From contig CAJURT010000015.1 of assembly GCA_910588875.1 (NCBI GenBank), positions 1 through 64,000 of the forward strand: a stretch of 64,000 bases of DNA. Reading direction: 5' to 3'. A program made the translations under genes and the position numbers. Origin of the DNA: an uncultured Lachnospiraceae bacterium (GTDB taxonomy: Bacteria > Bacillota > Clostridia > Lachnospirales > Lachnospiraceae). Below the pieces are notes generated by a model that was not told the origin of the DNA, made no database searches, and worked only from the letters and a program-made list of their open reading frames with translations. Below are positions 38,026 through 47,391 of this stretch, piece after piece. Position 1 is the first letter of the stretch, and each line of letters starts with the position of its first letter.

Positions 38026-40000
38026 TTTCGTTCCCTCCCAGCATATTCAGGAAATCCTGTTCAGAAATGATCGGAATTCCCAGTTCTTTCGCTTTCTTAT
38101 TTTTAGACGAGTTAGACGCCACATCATTGTTGATCAGGTAGTCCGTCTTTGCCGTCACGGAACCGGTTGCTTTGCCGCCCCGCTTCTCGATCTCCGCCTG
38201 CAGTGCCTTACGGTTGGCAAAATGCTCCACCGACCCGGTGATGACAAAGACCTTCCCGGCAAATACCGCCTCCTCCTGGCTCTCCGGCTCCGCCTCGATC
38301 TCCAGCTCTGCTAAAAGCCCATCCACCTGGCAGTTATTCCTCTCCGAGGCAAAATAATCCATCCAGGCATCGGCAAGCACCTCCCCGATCCCATCCACCT
38401 CCATCAGTTCCTCCTTCCCGGCCTTCCTCATGGCAGCAAAATCCGAATGGAAGGTGCGGCACATCATCTTTGCATTGGCAAGGCCGATCCCGGCAATCCC
38501 CAGCCCGTATATCAGCCTCGGCAGCGTGGTGTGGGACGCCGCCTGCACGGCAGCTATCAGGTTGTCATAAGACCTCTGCCCGAACCCCTCCATCTCCACA
38601 ATCGCTTCCTGGTGGAGATCTAGGTGGAAAATATCCGCAAACGCATGGATAAACCCGGCAGCAATGAATTTTTCCAATGTTGCCTCCGACAGCCCGTCGA
38701 TATTGAGTGCGTCCCTGCTCACCAGCAGGGTAAAACTCTTGATCTTCTTCGCCTGGCACTCCGGGTTGGTGCAGTACAGGGAGCGGACGTCATTGACCTG
38801 GCGGATCCGGGTCTCTCCGCTGCAGACCGGGCACTCCTTTGGGATCTGTATATTCCCGCTGCGGGTTAAGTTCTCCGCGATCTGCGGGATGATCATATTC
38901 GCTTTATAGACGGTGATGGCATCACCCTCGCCCAATTCCAGTGCCTCCATTATGCTGATATTGTGCACGCTGGCACGGCTGACCGTCGTCCCCTCCAGTT
39001 CCACCGGGTCAAAGACCGCCACCGGGTTGATCAGCCCTGTCCGGGACGCACTCCACTCAATCTCCCGGAGCCTGGTCTCGCGGATCTCATCCGCCCACTT
39101 AAAAGCAATGGAATTGCGGGGGAATTTTGATGTCCTGCCCAGGGATTCCCCATAAGCGATGTCATCCATCAAAAGCACCAGCCCATCCGACGGCATGTCG
39201 CATGACTGAACCTCCTTTGAGAAGGCAGCCACAGCCTCTGGCAGGGATTCCCTGTCCACCTGCCGGTATCCCACCACGTCAAATCCCTGCTGCCGCAGCC
39301 ACTCAAACTGCTCCCTCCGGGAATTTTTAAAGTCCACTCCATCTGCCCGCACCACCATAAATGCCTCAAAATCCACATTCCTTGCCGCCGTGATCTCGTT
39401 ATTCAGCTGACGCACCGAGCCGCTGCACAGGTTCCGCGGGTTCTTGTAGCGGGCATCCACCTCTTCAATCCCCTTGTTGATCCGTTCAAACTCCGAATAG
39501 CGGATAATGGCCTCCCCCCGCAGGATCAGCTGGCCTTCATAGGCAATCTTAAGGGGCACGTTGGCAAATACCTTTGCATTGTTGGTAATCACCTCCCCGA
39601 TCTCCCCATTCCCCCGGGTAACCGCCTTAACCAGCTGCCCGCCCTCGTAGGTCAGCACAATCGTCAGCCCGTCCAGCTTCCATGACAAAAGCCCCTTCTG
39701 CTCTCCCAGCCAGTCCTGCAGCGCCGCCACTTCCTTAGTCTTATCTAAGGAAAGCATAGGAGATTCATGGGCTTCCTTGGGAAGTTCGCTCAGCACCTCA
39801 TACCCTACCCTCTGGGTAGGGCTCCCTGCCAGCACCACCCCGGTCTCCCCTTCCAGGCCCAGCAGTTCGTCATATAGCCGGTCATACTCCCGGTTGCTCA
39901 TTATCTCCCGGCTCTCCTGGTAATATGCCCTGGCCGCCGGTAAAAGCATTGCCGCCAGTTCCTTCATCCGTCTGATCTTCTCATCTCTGTTCCCGGTCAT
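38015..40000 (-). CDS. ligA: NAD-dependent DNA ligase
   Basis: This enzyme seals nicks in replication and repair using NAD+. The 661-residue protein has a short Ia-like N-terminus (EYDRLYDELLGLE) and the adenylation motif WKLDGLTIVLTYEGG (active Lys near residue 108). An OB fold, a four-cysteine zinc finger (CPVCSG ... LYCTNPEC), helix-hairpin-helix repeats and a C-terminal BRCT domain (GKVFVITGSVEHFANR ... TDYLINNDV) follow. Length is normal for the family. It is in a leftward run with a membrane protein gene upstream and metA downstream. Confidence 0.95.
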   Translation of the reverse strand: MTGNRDEKIRRMKELAAMLLPAARAYYQESREIMSNREYDRLYDELLGLEGETGVVLAGSPTQRVGYEVLSELPKEAHESPMLSLDKTKEVAALQDWLGEQKGLLSWKLDGLTIVLTYEGGQLVKAVTRGNGEIGEVITNNAKVFANVPLKIAYEGQLILRGEAIIRYSEFERINKGIEEVDARYKNPRNLCSGSVRQLNNEITAARNVDFEAFMVVRADGVDFKNSRREQFEWLRQQGFDVVGYRQVDRESLPEAVAAFSKEVQSCDMPSDGLVLLMDDIAYGESLGRTSKFPRNSIAFKWADEIRETRLREIEWSASRTGLINPVAVFDPVELEGTTVSRASVHNISIMEALELGEGDAITVYKANMIIPQIAENLTRSGNIQIPKECPVCSGETRIRQVNDVRSLYCTNPECQAKKIKSFTLLVSRDALNIDGLSEATLEKFIAAGFIHAFADIFHLDLHQEAIVEMEGFGQRSYDNLIAAVQAASHTTLPRLIYGLGIAGIGLANAKMMCRTFHSDFAAMRKAGKEELMEVDGIGEVLADAWMDYFASERNNCQVDGLLAELEIEAEPESQEEAVFAGKVFVITGSVEHFANRKALQAEIEKRGGKATGSVTAKTDYLINNDVASNSSKNKKAKELGIPIISEQDFLNMLGGNENAD

Positions 40001-40043
40001 CTCCCGCCTCCGCTCATTCCCTTTTCAATAATGCCCCTGTTTC

Positions 40044-40481
40044 CTATCCCTGCATTTTTTCCTTCAGCTGTCCGAATATAAGGACAAAAACAAGGAAGGT
40101 TGCCGCCAAAGCGGCATAGTATAATTTATCTGCTAACAGGTGAATGCTTGTGTAATCATAATATAGTTTGCCGTCATATAGGATTGCCCCCACCGTGCTG
40201 CGGTAATTCTTGCTGTTTTTCATTACAAAATGTGCGCTGCTGGGAACCCCATGGAGCCGGTGCGCCTCTCCCTGGTAAGAAACGGTAACCTTCAATCCTC
40301 CCGGATTTAGTTTGCTTGCGCCCGTCTTAACCTCTGTAACCCTTACATGTACCTTTGTTCCCAAGGATTCCTTGTCCTGGCTATATGCCCGCTGATGGAG
40401 AATAACCGTCAAAACCAGGAGCACAACAAAGACAGCAGGCAGCACCCAATCCTTAAGATTCACTTTTTTGCCAGTATCCAT
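40044..40481 (-). CDS. Two-helix membrane protein, DUF3592-like
   Basis: This 145-residue protein has one membrane helix near the N-terminus (WVLPAVFVVLLVLTVIL) and one near the C-terminus (LYYAALAATFLVFVLIFG). The domain between them, about 75 residues outside the membrane, has strands such as KVHVRVTEVKTGA and LKVTVSYQGEAHRL. This layout is like DUF3592 proteins. The ATG at 40481 follows GAGGTAAAGGAA. The role is unknown. It is in the same run as ligA and the pseudouridine synthase. Confidence 0.7.
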   Translation of the reverse strand: MDTGKKVNLKDWVLPAVFVVLLVLTVILHQRAYSQDKESLGTKVHVRVTEVKTGASKLNPGGLKVTVSYQGEAHRLHGVPSSAHFVMKNSKNYRSTVGAILYDGKLYYDYTSIHLLADKLYYAALAATFLVFVLIFGQLKEKMQG

Positions 40482-40500
40482 TTCCTTTACCTCTCTCAAA

Positions 40501-41235
40501 CTATAATTTAGCCGTCTCTCCCAGCCTTCTCTTTAATTCTTCCCACTCCTTTGGCGTCACCTTGCGGAAATCCCCCGTCCTCAGCCTCCCCAGGCGTATA
40601 TTCATAATGCGCTCCCGCCTCAGGGCCACCACCCGGTATCCCAGCGCCTCACACATCCTCCGGATTTGCCGGTTCAGTCCCTGTGTCAGCACAATCCTAA
40701 ACGTCTGCTTCCCCTCCGGCCGCACTTTGCAGGGGCGTGTTGTCTCTCCCAGTTCCACCAGTTCCACCCCCTCCTGCATCCGTCTTAAGAATACAGCATC
40801 AAAAGGCTTATCCACAGACACAAGGTACTCTTTTTCATGGAGGCTCCCTGCATGGATAATCCGGTTAGCCAGATCCCCCTGGTTCGTCATCAGCAGCAGC
40901 CCTTCCGAATCTTTATCCAGCCGGCCCACCGGGTAAATGCGTGCCGGGTAATTCACCAGCTCCACCACATTGGGGGCCCGGTCTTTGTTCGAGGCCGTAC
41001 AGACCACCCCCCTGGGCTTATTGACCACCAAAAGCACCGGTTCCACCCGCCCGCTGCCAGATCCCCCCACAGGCCTGTTCCTGCACAATATCTTCTCCTG
41101 CCCGGTGACCTTCTCCCCCGTCTTCGCTACCCGGCCGTCGACGGTGACCAGCCCGGCCTCCACCAAGCGGTCTGCCTCCCTGCGGGAACAGACCCCCTGC
41201 TCACTTAAATATTTATTCAGGCGGATTAAATCCAT
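40501..41235 (-). CDS. RsuA/RluB/RluF-family rRNA pseudouridine synthase
   Basis: This enzyme converts a uridine in ribosomal RNA to pseudouridine. The 244-residue protein has an N-terminal S4 RNA-binding domain (LIRLNKYLSEQGVCSRREAD). The catalytic motif is YPVGRLDKDSEGLLLMTNQG, with the active Asp in GRLDKDS. The family end is GLNRQIRRMCEALGYRV. Whether it acts like RluB, RluE or RluF cannot be told here, so no symbol is given. The ATG at 41235 follows AAAGGG; an ATG five codons upstream would overlap queA. Confidence 0.92.
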   Translation of the reverse strand: MDLIRLNKYLSEQGVCSRREADRLVEAGLVTVDGRVAKTGEKVTGQEKILCRNRPVGGSGSGRVEPVLLVVNKPRGVVCTASNKDRAPNVVELVNYPARIYPVGRLDKDSEGLLLMTNQGDLANRIIHAGSLHEKEYLVSVDKPFDAVFLRRMQEGVELVELGETTRPCKVRPEGKQTFRIVLTQGLNRQIRRMCEALGYRVVALRRERIMNIRLGRLRTGDFRKVTPKEWEELKRRLGETAKL

Positions 41236-41246
41236 GTCTGTCCCTT

Positions 41247-42290
41247 TCATTGGCTGTCATCCAAATCTGTGAAGAAGCAGGCGTCCCCAAAGCTGAAGAA
41301 GCGGTATTTCTCACGGATCGCCTCCCCATAGGCATGAAGGACATGTTCCCGTCCGGCCAGGGCGGACACAAGCATCACCAATGTGGACTCCGGCAGATGG
41401 AAATTGGTGATCAGGCAGTCCATTGCTTTAAACACATATCCCGGATAGATAAAGATATCGGTCCAGCCGCTCCCCGCCTTCACGGTTCCATCCGGCCCGG
41501 CAGCGGACTCCAGGGTACGGCAGCTGGTGGTGCCGACGCAGATCACCCTCCCCCCTGCCGCCTTCGCCCGGTTAATCTTTTCGGCCTGTTCCTCCTCCAC
41601 CACATAGAATTCCGAGTGCATGTGATGGTCCAGCACATTCTCCACCTTCACCGGCCGGAATGTCCCCAGGCCCACATGCAGCGTCACATGGGCAACCTCA
41701 ATTCCCTTATCCTGTATCTTCTGCAGGAGTTCCCGGGTAAAATGAAGCCCTGCCGTAGGCGCCGCCGCCGACCCGTCATGCTTGGCGTATACCGTCTGGT
41801 AACGATTCTTGTCCTTCAGTTCATGGGTGATGTAGGGAGGGAGGGGCATCTGCCCCAGCTGGTCTAAAACCTCCTCAAAAATACCATTATACCGGAACCG
41901 GATCAGACGGTTCCCTTCCTCTGCCACCTCAAGGACACTGCCCCTCAGCAGCCCTTCCCCAAACACCAGTTCCGTCCCCGGCCTGCATTTGCGTCCCGGC
42001 TTCACCAGGGTCTCCCAGACGTCTCCCTCCTTTCGTTTCAGGAGCAAAACCTCGATCTTTGCCCCCGTATCCTCCTTCACGCCGAACAGCCGGGCCGGGA
42101 TCACCTTGGTATTATTGACCACCAGGCAGTCCCCGGGCCTTAAATATTCTATAATATCCCGGAAAACCCGGTGCCGGATCTCACCGGTACGCTTATCCAT
42201 CACCAACAGCCGGGAGGAGGAGCGGTCCTCCAAAGGATCCTGGGCAATCAGTTCCTGGGGCAAATCAAAAGTAAAATCCTTCACATTCAT
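41247..42290 (-). CDS. queA: S-adenosylmethionine:tRNA ribosyltransferase-isomerase
   Basis: QueA moves the ribosyl part of SAM to 7-aminomethyl-7-deazaguanine in tRNA, forming epoxyqueuosine. The 347-residue protein has the typical start VKDFTFDLPQELIAQDPLE. It also has RPGDCLVVNNTKVIPARLFG, the segment AAPTAGLHFT and the end FFSFGDACFFTDL. The ATG overlaps the stop of the upstream gene (ATGA), showing translational coupling. Later queuosine genes are not in the window. Confidence 0.96.
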   Translation of the reverse strand: MNVKDFTFDLPQELIAQDPLEDRSSSRLLVMDKRTGEIRHRVFRDIIEYLRPGDCLVVNNTKVIPARLFGVKEDTGAKIEVLLLKRKEGDVWETLVKPGRKCRPGTELVFGEGLLRGSVLEVAEEGNRLIRFRYNGIFEEVLDQLGQMPLPPYITHELKDKNRYQTVYAKHDGSAAAPTAGLHFTRELLQKIQDKGIEVAHVTLHVGLGTFRPVKVENVLDHHMHSEFYVVEEEQAEKINRAKAAGGRVICVGTTSCRTLESAAGPDGTVKAGSGWTDIFIYPGYVFKAMDCLITNFHLPESTLVMLVSALAGREHVLHAYGEAIREKYRFFSFGDACFFTDLDDSQ

Positions 42291-43174
42291 GGCTGCCCTC
42301 CGATCACTACCTCCGGCTCCGTCTCCCTGGTCCCTTCCCAGAGCGGCGATCCCTCCTGCAATACCCCGTAAACATTTTTCAGGTTCTCATCCGTGTTCAG
42401 GGCTTCCTTGATTCTTCTGTTGACGTCAGCCGCCAGCCTCTTTACCTCCTGAGAATGGTTGGCCTCATCCGTCAGCTGCAGGATCTCCTGGGTATAATCG
42501 CGCTGATCCACAATCCTGTAGTTTCCTTCCGGATCCACGGTCACATAACAGCAAAAGACCATCGGAGCCCTGGTTTTTGAAAAATAAAAATTAATGTCAG
42601 CAACCGTGTACACCAGCCAGGAATGGTCGTCCGCCCCCTCCATCACATAAGTTGCAATGTTCTCGAATCCCTGGACATATTTGGAATTGCTGCGCATACG
42701 GGTGCTCTGCTCCTCCAATGCCTGGGCTGACACCTCCCCAACCCCGTAGATCTGGTTCATCCGTTCCGCATCCCCGGCCTCCCTGGCCTGAAAATAACTC
42801 TCCATCAGCGCCAGTATCTCCGGAACCCCATCCCTCCGGAAATTCTCCGTCTCAAAGGCATCCGTCTCCCCGGCTTCTGTCTCCGTCTCATTCTCCTCGG
42901 ACGTCTGCTGCTCATCCGGCTCGTCCCCCGGCTCCTCCGGCAAACGTTCCCAATCCCCGGAGTCCAGTACCGGCGCCACCGTCATCCCCGGCTCCATCGT
43001 GGCTGCAGTCGGGGGTTCCGGCGCCTGCGTCTCCTCCGGCTCCGCCTGCATATGCTCCGCCACCAATATGACAATAATCAATATAACAACAACCAGCGGA
43101 ATCATCATTACCTGCAAAAACCTCCGCTGATCCTGGTTCAGCTTTCTCCTCTTCGGATCTCCTGATCTTTTCAT
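42287..43174 (-). CDS. Membrane-anchored protein with a C-terminal NTF2-like domain
   Basis: This protein of about 295 residues has a basic N-terminus (KRSGDPKRRKLNQDQRRF) and one transmembrane helix (MMIPLVVVILIIVILVAEH). An acidic Pro/Glu/Thr-rich linker (about 45-115) follows, then an extracytoplasmic domain (about 120-290). That domain has an NTF2-like start (VPEILALMESYFQAREAGD) and strands FYFSKTRAPMVFCCYVTVD. Such proteins are common next to queA in Clostridia; their role is unknown. The start is uncertain: 43174 has GGAGG five bases upstream, and ATGs at 43186 and 43198 are possible. Confidence 0.75.
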   Translation of the reverse strand: MKRSGDPKRRKLNQDQRRFLQVMMIPLVVVILIIVILVAEHMQAEPEETQAPEPPTAATMEPGMTVAPVLDSGDWERLPEEPGDEPDEQQTSEENETETEAGETDAFETENFRRDGVPEILALMESYFQAREAGDAERMNQIYGVGEVSAQALEEQSTRMRSNSKYVQGFENIATYVMEGADDHSWLVYTVADINFYFSKTRAPMVFCCYVTVDPEGNYRIVDQRDYTQEILQLTDEANHSQEVKRLAADVNRRIKEALNTDENLKNVYGVLQEGSPLWEGTRETEPEVVIGGQP

Positions 43175-43322
43175 CGGCTCCTCCATTCTGCTCCTCATGC
43201 ACCTTCCCCAGGCGCTCTTTCCAGTCCCTGATAAACCGTAACCCTATCATAGCAAAATACATTTGGAAAATCAATAAACTTCCCCTTGCAATTCCAAAAA
43301 AATCGTGTATAATAAAAGAGAT

Positions 43323-43394
43323 GCGTCTGTAGCTCAGTGGATAGAGCAATGGCCTCCGGAGCCATGTGCGGAGGTTCGATTCCTCTCAGACGCA
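43323..43394 (+). tRNA. tRNA-Arg (anticodon CCG)
   Basis: A full cloverleaf can be drawn: acceptor GCGTCTG with CAGACGC plus A73, D arm GCTCAGTGGATAGAGC, anticodon stem ATGGC/GCCAT with loop CTCCGGA (anticodon CCG, reading CGG), and T arm with TTCGATT. The 3' CCA is not encoded. A T tract at 43395-43401 ends transcription. It faces right, opposite to its neighbours. Confidence 0.95.
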
Positions 43395-43459
43395 TTTTTT
43401 TGTTGCCCGTCAGGGACTTTTTGATTCCTCAACCCGAACAAAAAAGAGCCTCTGTGAAA

Positions 43460-43500
43460 CAAGACGGGGCCAGCCCTCTGTCAAGGCTGGCCCCGTCTTG
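43460..43500 (-). terminator. Strong terminator hairpin after hydG
   Basis: A perfect 16-bp stem pairs CAAGACGGGGCCAGCC (43460-43475) with GGCTGGCCCCGTCTTG (43485-43500). On the minus strand it is followed by TTT. It separates leftward hydG from the rightward tRNA. Confidence 0.75.
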
Positions 43501-43632
43501 CCATGGTTTCCCATTCTCTTTTCAGGCATTTACTTAAAGATACCCTTTAAAGCATCAGCTGCTTTCGATACTCCGTCCATCGTCAGCTTTGCTTTCACTC
43601 CATCCACGATTCCGGTGCCGGCCGGCCCCGGA

Positions 43633-45063
43633 TTAAAACCGGAAATCCCTCTTCCCCTCCTCAATCCTCTTAAGATGCTCCTTTGCCAGCCCCAGCACCT
43701 TCTCATTGGTGATATGCACCAGTTCCCTCTCAATCAGTTCCTCCCCAAGCCTCCTGGTGGCCTCCGAACCATAATCCATCAGATATTCCTTCAGGGTCAT
43801 CAGGGCATTGGGATGGCAGCAATTGACGATCTGGCCGCTCTTGCACAGGGACATAAACCGATCCCCGGTTCTGCCTTCCCGGTAACATGCCGTACAGAAG
43901 CTGGGAATATAGCCAAGGCCCATCAGCCACTGCACCACCTCATCCAATGTCCGCTTGTCACTGACATCAAACTGCTCCGAACAGTCATCCTCCGGCTCCG
44001 GTTCTGCATAGCCACCCACGCTGGTCCGGGAACCGCCGCTGATCTGGGAAATGCCCAGCTTCAGGATCCTTTCCCGGCAGGCCTTGCTCTCCCGCGTGGA
44101 AATGATCATCCCGGTATAGGGCACTGCAATCCGGATGCAGGCCACCAGTTTGGCAAAAATATCATCATTGATCCCATTGTCAAACACATTGGGGTCAATA
44201 TCGTCCGCCCGCTTGATCCGGGGCACACTGATGGTGTGGGGGCCCACGCCAAAGGCTGCCTCCAGATGCTCCGCGTGCATCAAAAGCCCGGCAAATTCAT
44301 ACCGGTACAATTCCAGCCCAAACAAAACTCCCAGCCCCACGTCGTCAATGCCGCCCTCCATGGCCCGGTCCATAGCCTCTGTGTGGTAAGCATAGTCATG
44401 CTTAGGGCCCGTGGGATGCAGTTTCTCATAGCTTTCCTTGTGATATGTCTCCTGGAACAAGATATAGGTCCCGATCCCTGCATCCTTAAGCTTCCGGTAA
44501 TTTTCCACCGTGGTAGCCGCGATATTCACATTCACCCGGCGGATGGCGCCGTTCTTGTGATGGATCCCGTAAATCGTGTCAATGCACTCCAGAATGTACT
44601 CTATGGGGTTATTAACCGGATCCTCCCCTGCCTCCAGAGCCAGGCGCTTATGCCCCATATCCTGCAGGGCGATCACCTCTTTGCGCACCTCCTCCTGGGT
44701 CAGCTTTTTTCGCGCAATGTGCTGGTTTTTCTTGTGGTAAGGGCAATACACGCACCCATTGATACAGTAATTGGACAGATACAGGGGGGCAAACATGACA
44801 ATCCGGTTCCCGTAAAAATCCTTTTTCAGCTGCTGTGCCAATTCCTCGATCTGGCGGTTTAAGTCTTCCAGTTCACAGTCCAGCAGCACGGACGCCTCCC
44901 TGTGGTTCAATCCCTTCCGCTCCCTGGCTTTTTCCAGGATCTCCTCAATCAATTCCCGGTTCCTCCGGTTCTCCCAGGCATAGGCCAGGGTTTCCTGGAT
45001 CTCCTCATGATGGATAAACTCCTCCGCCCGTTTGGATGACGGGTCATACACGCTCTGGTTCAT
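43633..45063 (-). CDS. hydG: [FeFe]-hydrogenase maturation radical SAM enzyme HydG
   Basis: HydG splits tyrosine to make the CO and CN ligands of the hydrogenase H-cluster. The 476-residue protein has the radical SAM motif CINGCVYCPYHKKNQ and the ThiH-like core (RVNVNIAATTVENYRKL). The C-terminal auxiliary cluster region is CTACYREGRTGDRFMSLC followed by NCCHPNAL, which tells HydG from ThiH. The usual partners hydE and hydF are not nearby. The AAAGGAG ribosome binding site is 27 bases from the ATG, but a hairpin between them may bring it close (see 45064-45097). Confidence 0.95.
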   Translation of the reverse strand: MNQSVYDPSSKRAEEFIHHEEIQETLAYAWENRRNRELIEEILEKARERKGLNHREASVLLDCELEDLNRQIEELAQQLKKDFYGNRIVMFAPLYLSNYCINGCVYCPYHKKNQHIARKKLTQEEVRKEVIALQDMGHKRLALEAGEDPVNNPIEYILECIDTIYGIHHKNGAIRRVNVNIAATTVENYRKLKDAGIGTYILFQETYHKESYEKLHPTGPKHDYAYHTEAMDRAMEGGIDDVGLGVLFGLELYRYEFAGLLMHAEHLEAAFGVGPHTISVPRIKRADDIDPNVFDNGINDDIFAKLVACIRIAVPYTGMIISTRESKACRERILKLGISQISGGSRTSVGGYAEPEPEDDCSEQFDVSDKRTLDEVVQWLMGLGYIPSFCTACYREGRTGDRFMSLCKSGQIVNCCHPNALMTLKEYLMDYGSEATRRLGEELIERELVHITNEKVLGLAKEHLKRIEEGKRDFRF

Positions 45064-45097
45064 GGCTTTTTCTGCGGCTCTTTCCGCAGGCTCCTTT
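45064..45097 (-). promoter_or_regulatory. Stem-loop between the ribosome binding site and start codon of hydG
   Basis: On the minus strand AAAGGAG (45091-45097) is followed after one base by CTGCGG-AAAGAG-CCGCAG (45072-45089) and then AAAAAGCC before the ATG. The linear distance of 27 bases is far too long. Folding the 6-bp stem shortens it to about 9. No other ribosome binding site is visible. Confidence 0.5.
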
Positions 45098-45534
45098 CTC
45101 TTTCCGGTCAGCCCTTTTCTTCCCGCCAGGGGCGGCCCGAAAATCGATTCCCGGTTTCCGGACAGTTGTTTGGCCCCTGCCGACAGGCTTCCCTGTCAGT
45201 AATCCTTTTGTTTTTACTTGCCTCAGAAGATTTCATCAGAGTATCCTGGCGTTGCAGGATACGGGCTGCGCCAGTACAGGCCCGCAGTACACAACCACAA
45301 AATGCGCCCCGAAAGGCGCATGCACAAATCCCGCAGCCCGCAGCCTCCCTGCGCCCTGCCGGATCTCCTCTATGAAGCAGTCCCTTTCTTCCATGTCAGA
45401 ATCTTCTTTTATCACCCTTCCTGTAGGGAACGGGTATTTTCTTTCATGTCAGCAGTAAAAATCTATGTCCAGTCTACTATAAATCAGATGAATTGTCAAT
45501 CCTGGCCGTGGTTGTAATGCTGGTTAGATAATCT
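45098..45534. other. Long region between recQ and hydG with several perfect hairpins
   Basis: These 437 bases hold no certain gene. Perfect inverted repeats are seen at 45182-45197 (GACAGG/CCTGTC), 45241-45262 (GTATCCTG/CAGGATAC) and 45302-45321 (ATGCGCC/GGCGCAT). The last is followed by TTTT on the minus strand, like a leader terminator. A 52-codon reading frame at 45236-45394 (minus) starts MEERDCFIEEIRQG but has a weak ribosome binding site. It may be a structured leader of hydG or a decayed gene. Confidence 0.4.
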
Positions 45535-47391
45535 TTAAGGATTCCGGAGTTCCTCCCTCAGGCAGGCCAAAAACCGCTCTCCATACTTATCAAACTTAAA
45601 TTCCCCCACACCGGAGACTCGCATCATCTCTTCCCGGTTGCTTGGCTTCACCAGGCACATATGGGTCAGGGTCTTATCCGAAAATACGATATAAGGAGGC
45701 ACCTTTTCCTCCCTGGCAATTTCCGTCCTGAGCCCCCGCAGTTTTTCAAACAGCTTTTCCTCCCTGCTTGTAAACTGCCCTTCCCCAGGCAGGGTCTTTT
45801 TGTCTTTCCCGCCCTTTGACCCTCTTTCCTTCACCGGCCTGTCCGGCTCCTTTGCCAGCTTCATCACCAGCTGTCTGCCCTCTTCCAAAAGTTCCCGGGA
45901 TTTCATGGTCAGCTTTACGACTGCATAGTCGTCGTTGGTCACAAACAGATACTCCTCCAGCTGCAAATAATTCAGCACCTGCCGGATCCGGTAAGCCGGA
46001 ATCTTTGCCAGCGCCCCGTAATAGGGGTTTGCATCCATCCTGTAATTCCTGATCTTGGCTGTGTTGGCCCCGTGGAGCGTATCGATAATCACCGTCGTCC
46101 CATACCTCTGCCTGCTGCTCTCCACACATCCGGCCAGGGCCCTGGCAATCTCCGTCACGTCCACCTGCTCAAACTGCGTCAGGCAATTGGAGCAGTTCCC
46201 ACAGTAATTGCTCCCATACTCCCCAAAATATTTTAATATGTAATCCCGCAGGCACTCATTGGTAAAGCAGTAAAAGGTCATCTTTTTCAGCCGCTCTTTG
46301 TCCCGTTCCCTTACCATCGCCCTGGCCGTCTCATCCAGTTCCTGATTGTCCTGGTTATTCTCAATAAACAGTTGGTTCGTGACTACGTCCCTGCTGCTAT
46401 AATATAAAATACACTCCGCCGGTTCCCCGTCCCGCCCGGCACGCCCGGCCTCCTGGTAATAGGATTCAATATTCTTCGGCATCCCAAAATGGAGCACAAA
46501 CCTTACGTTTGACTTATCAATTCCCATGCCAAAAGCATTTGTACTGACCATCACAGGGGTCCTGTCATAGATGAAATCATCCTGGTTTTTTCTTCTTTCC
46601 TCATCGCTCAGGCCCGCATGGTACCTGGTCGCCTGGAAACCGTCCTCCCGGAGCCGCCCACATACCTCCTCCACCTGTTTCCTCGTCAGGCAATAGATAA
46701 TGCCGCTGTCATTTTTGTGCATTTCCAGGTAGTTCCTGATTGCCGCGTACCGGTCCTTTACCGTCATCACCCCAAAATACAGGTTATTGCGGTCAAAGCC
46801 CGTGGTCATCACCAGGGGATCCTGCAATTGCAAAATATCGATAATATCATCCCTGACCTCCCTGGTGGCCGTAGCCGTAAAGGCGCTCACCACCGGGCGC
46901 CTGGGCAGCCGCCCGATAAACTCCACGATTTTCAGATAGCTGGGCCTAAAATCCTGCCCCCATTGGGACACGCAGTGAGCCTCGTCCACAGCAACCATGG
47001 CAATCCTGGCGTTTATGGCAAAATCAAGGAATTCCTCCGTAACCAGACGTTCCGGCGCCACGTAAATAATAGGGTAGCGCCCCTGCTTTGCCAGGCCGAG
47101 GGCCTTGTAATACTGGTTCATTGTCAGGGAACTGTTCAGGTAAGCCGCATGCACTCCCGCCTGGTTTAAACTCCCCACCTGATCTTTCATCAGCGAAATC
47201 AGCGGAGAGACCACCAATGTGATCCCCTCCATCAGCAATGCCGGTATCTGGTAGCACAGGGATTTCCCTGCGCCGGTGGGCATGATGCCAACCGTATCCT
47301 TTCCCTCCAGGATATGGTCAATCAATGCTTCCTGGGCATTCCGGAAGGTATCGTACCCAAAATATTTTTTTAAAATTCCGTACTTATCCAC
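45535..47391 (-). CDS. recQ: ATP-dependent DNA helicase RecQ
   Basis: This superfamily 2 helicase unwinds 3' to 5' in recombination and fork repair. The 618-residue protein has motif 0 GYDTFRNAQEALIDHIL and Walker A MPTGAGKSLCYQIPAL. The RecQ box DEAH is in VDEAHCVSQWGQDFRPSY, and motif VI is YQEAGRAGRDG. The zinc-binding RQC cysteines are in CFTNECLRDYIL and YCGNCSNC, and a C-terminal HRDC-like domain follows. It is a single gene. Confidence 0.96.
   Translation of the reverse strand: MDKYGILKKYFGYDTFRNAQEALIDHILEGKDTVGIMPTGAGKSLCYQIPALLMEGITLVVSPLISLMKDQVGSLNQAGVHAAYLNSSLTMNQYYKALGLAKQGRYPIIYVAPERLVTEEFLDFAINARIAMVAVDEAHCVSQWGQDFRPSYLKIVEFIGRLPRRPVVSAFTATATREVRDDIIDILQLQDPLVMTTGFDRNNLYFGVMTVKDRYAAIRNYLEMHKNDSGIIYCLTRKQVEEVCGRLREDGFQATRYHAGLSDEERRKNQDDFIYDRTPVMVSTNAFGMGIDKSNVRFVLHFGMPKNIESYYQEAGRAGRDGEPAECILYYSSRDVVTNQLFIENNQDNQELDETARAMVRERDKERLKKMTFYCFTNECLRDYILKYFGEYGSNYCGNCSNCLTQFEQVDVTEIARALAGCVESSRQRYGTTVIIDTLHGANTAKIRNYRMDANPYYGALAKIPAYRIRQVLNYLQLEEYLFVTNDDYAVVKLTMKSRELLEEGRQLVMKLAKEPDRPVKERGSKGGKDKKTLPGEGQFTSREEKLFEKLRGLRTEIAREEKVPPYIVFSDKTLTHMCLVKPSNREEMMRVSGVGEFKFDKYGERFLACLREELRNP

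Noticed and set aside
43530..43632. A protein-like stretch (KLTMDGVSKAADALKGIFK) in another frame after the hydG stop
   Set aside because: It has no start codon with a ribosome binding site; it could be a tiny gene or a remnant, but the evidence is too weak to call.
43366..44862. A 498-codon open frame on the plus strand after the tRNA
   Set aside because: It runs over the tRNA end and opposite hydG, whose motifs are clear; it has no ribosome binding site or recognisable domain.
45236..45394. A 52-codon minus-strand frame upstream of hydG
   Set aside because: The ribosome binding site is poor and two hairpins lie inside the frame; it is mentioned only as part of the leader region.
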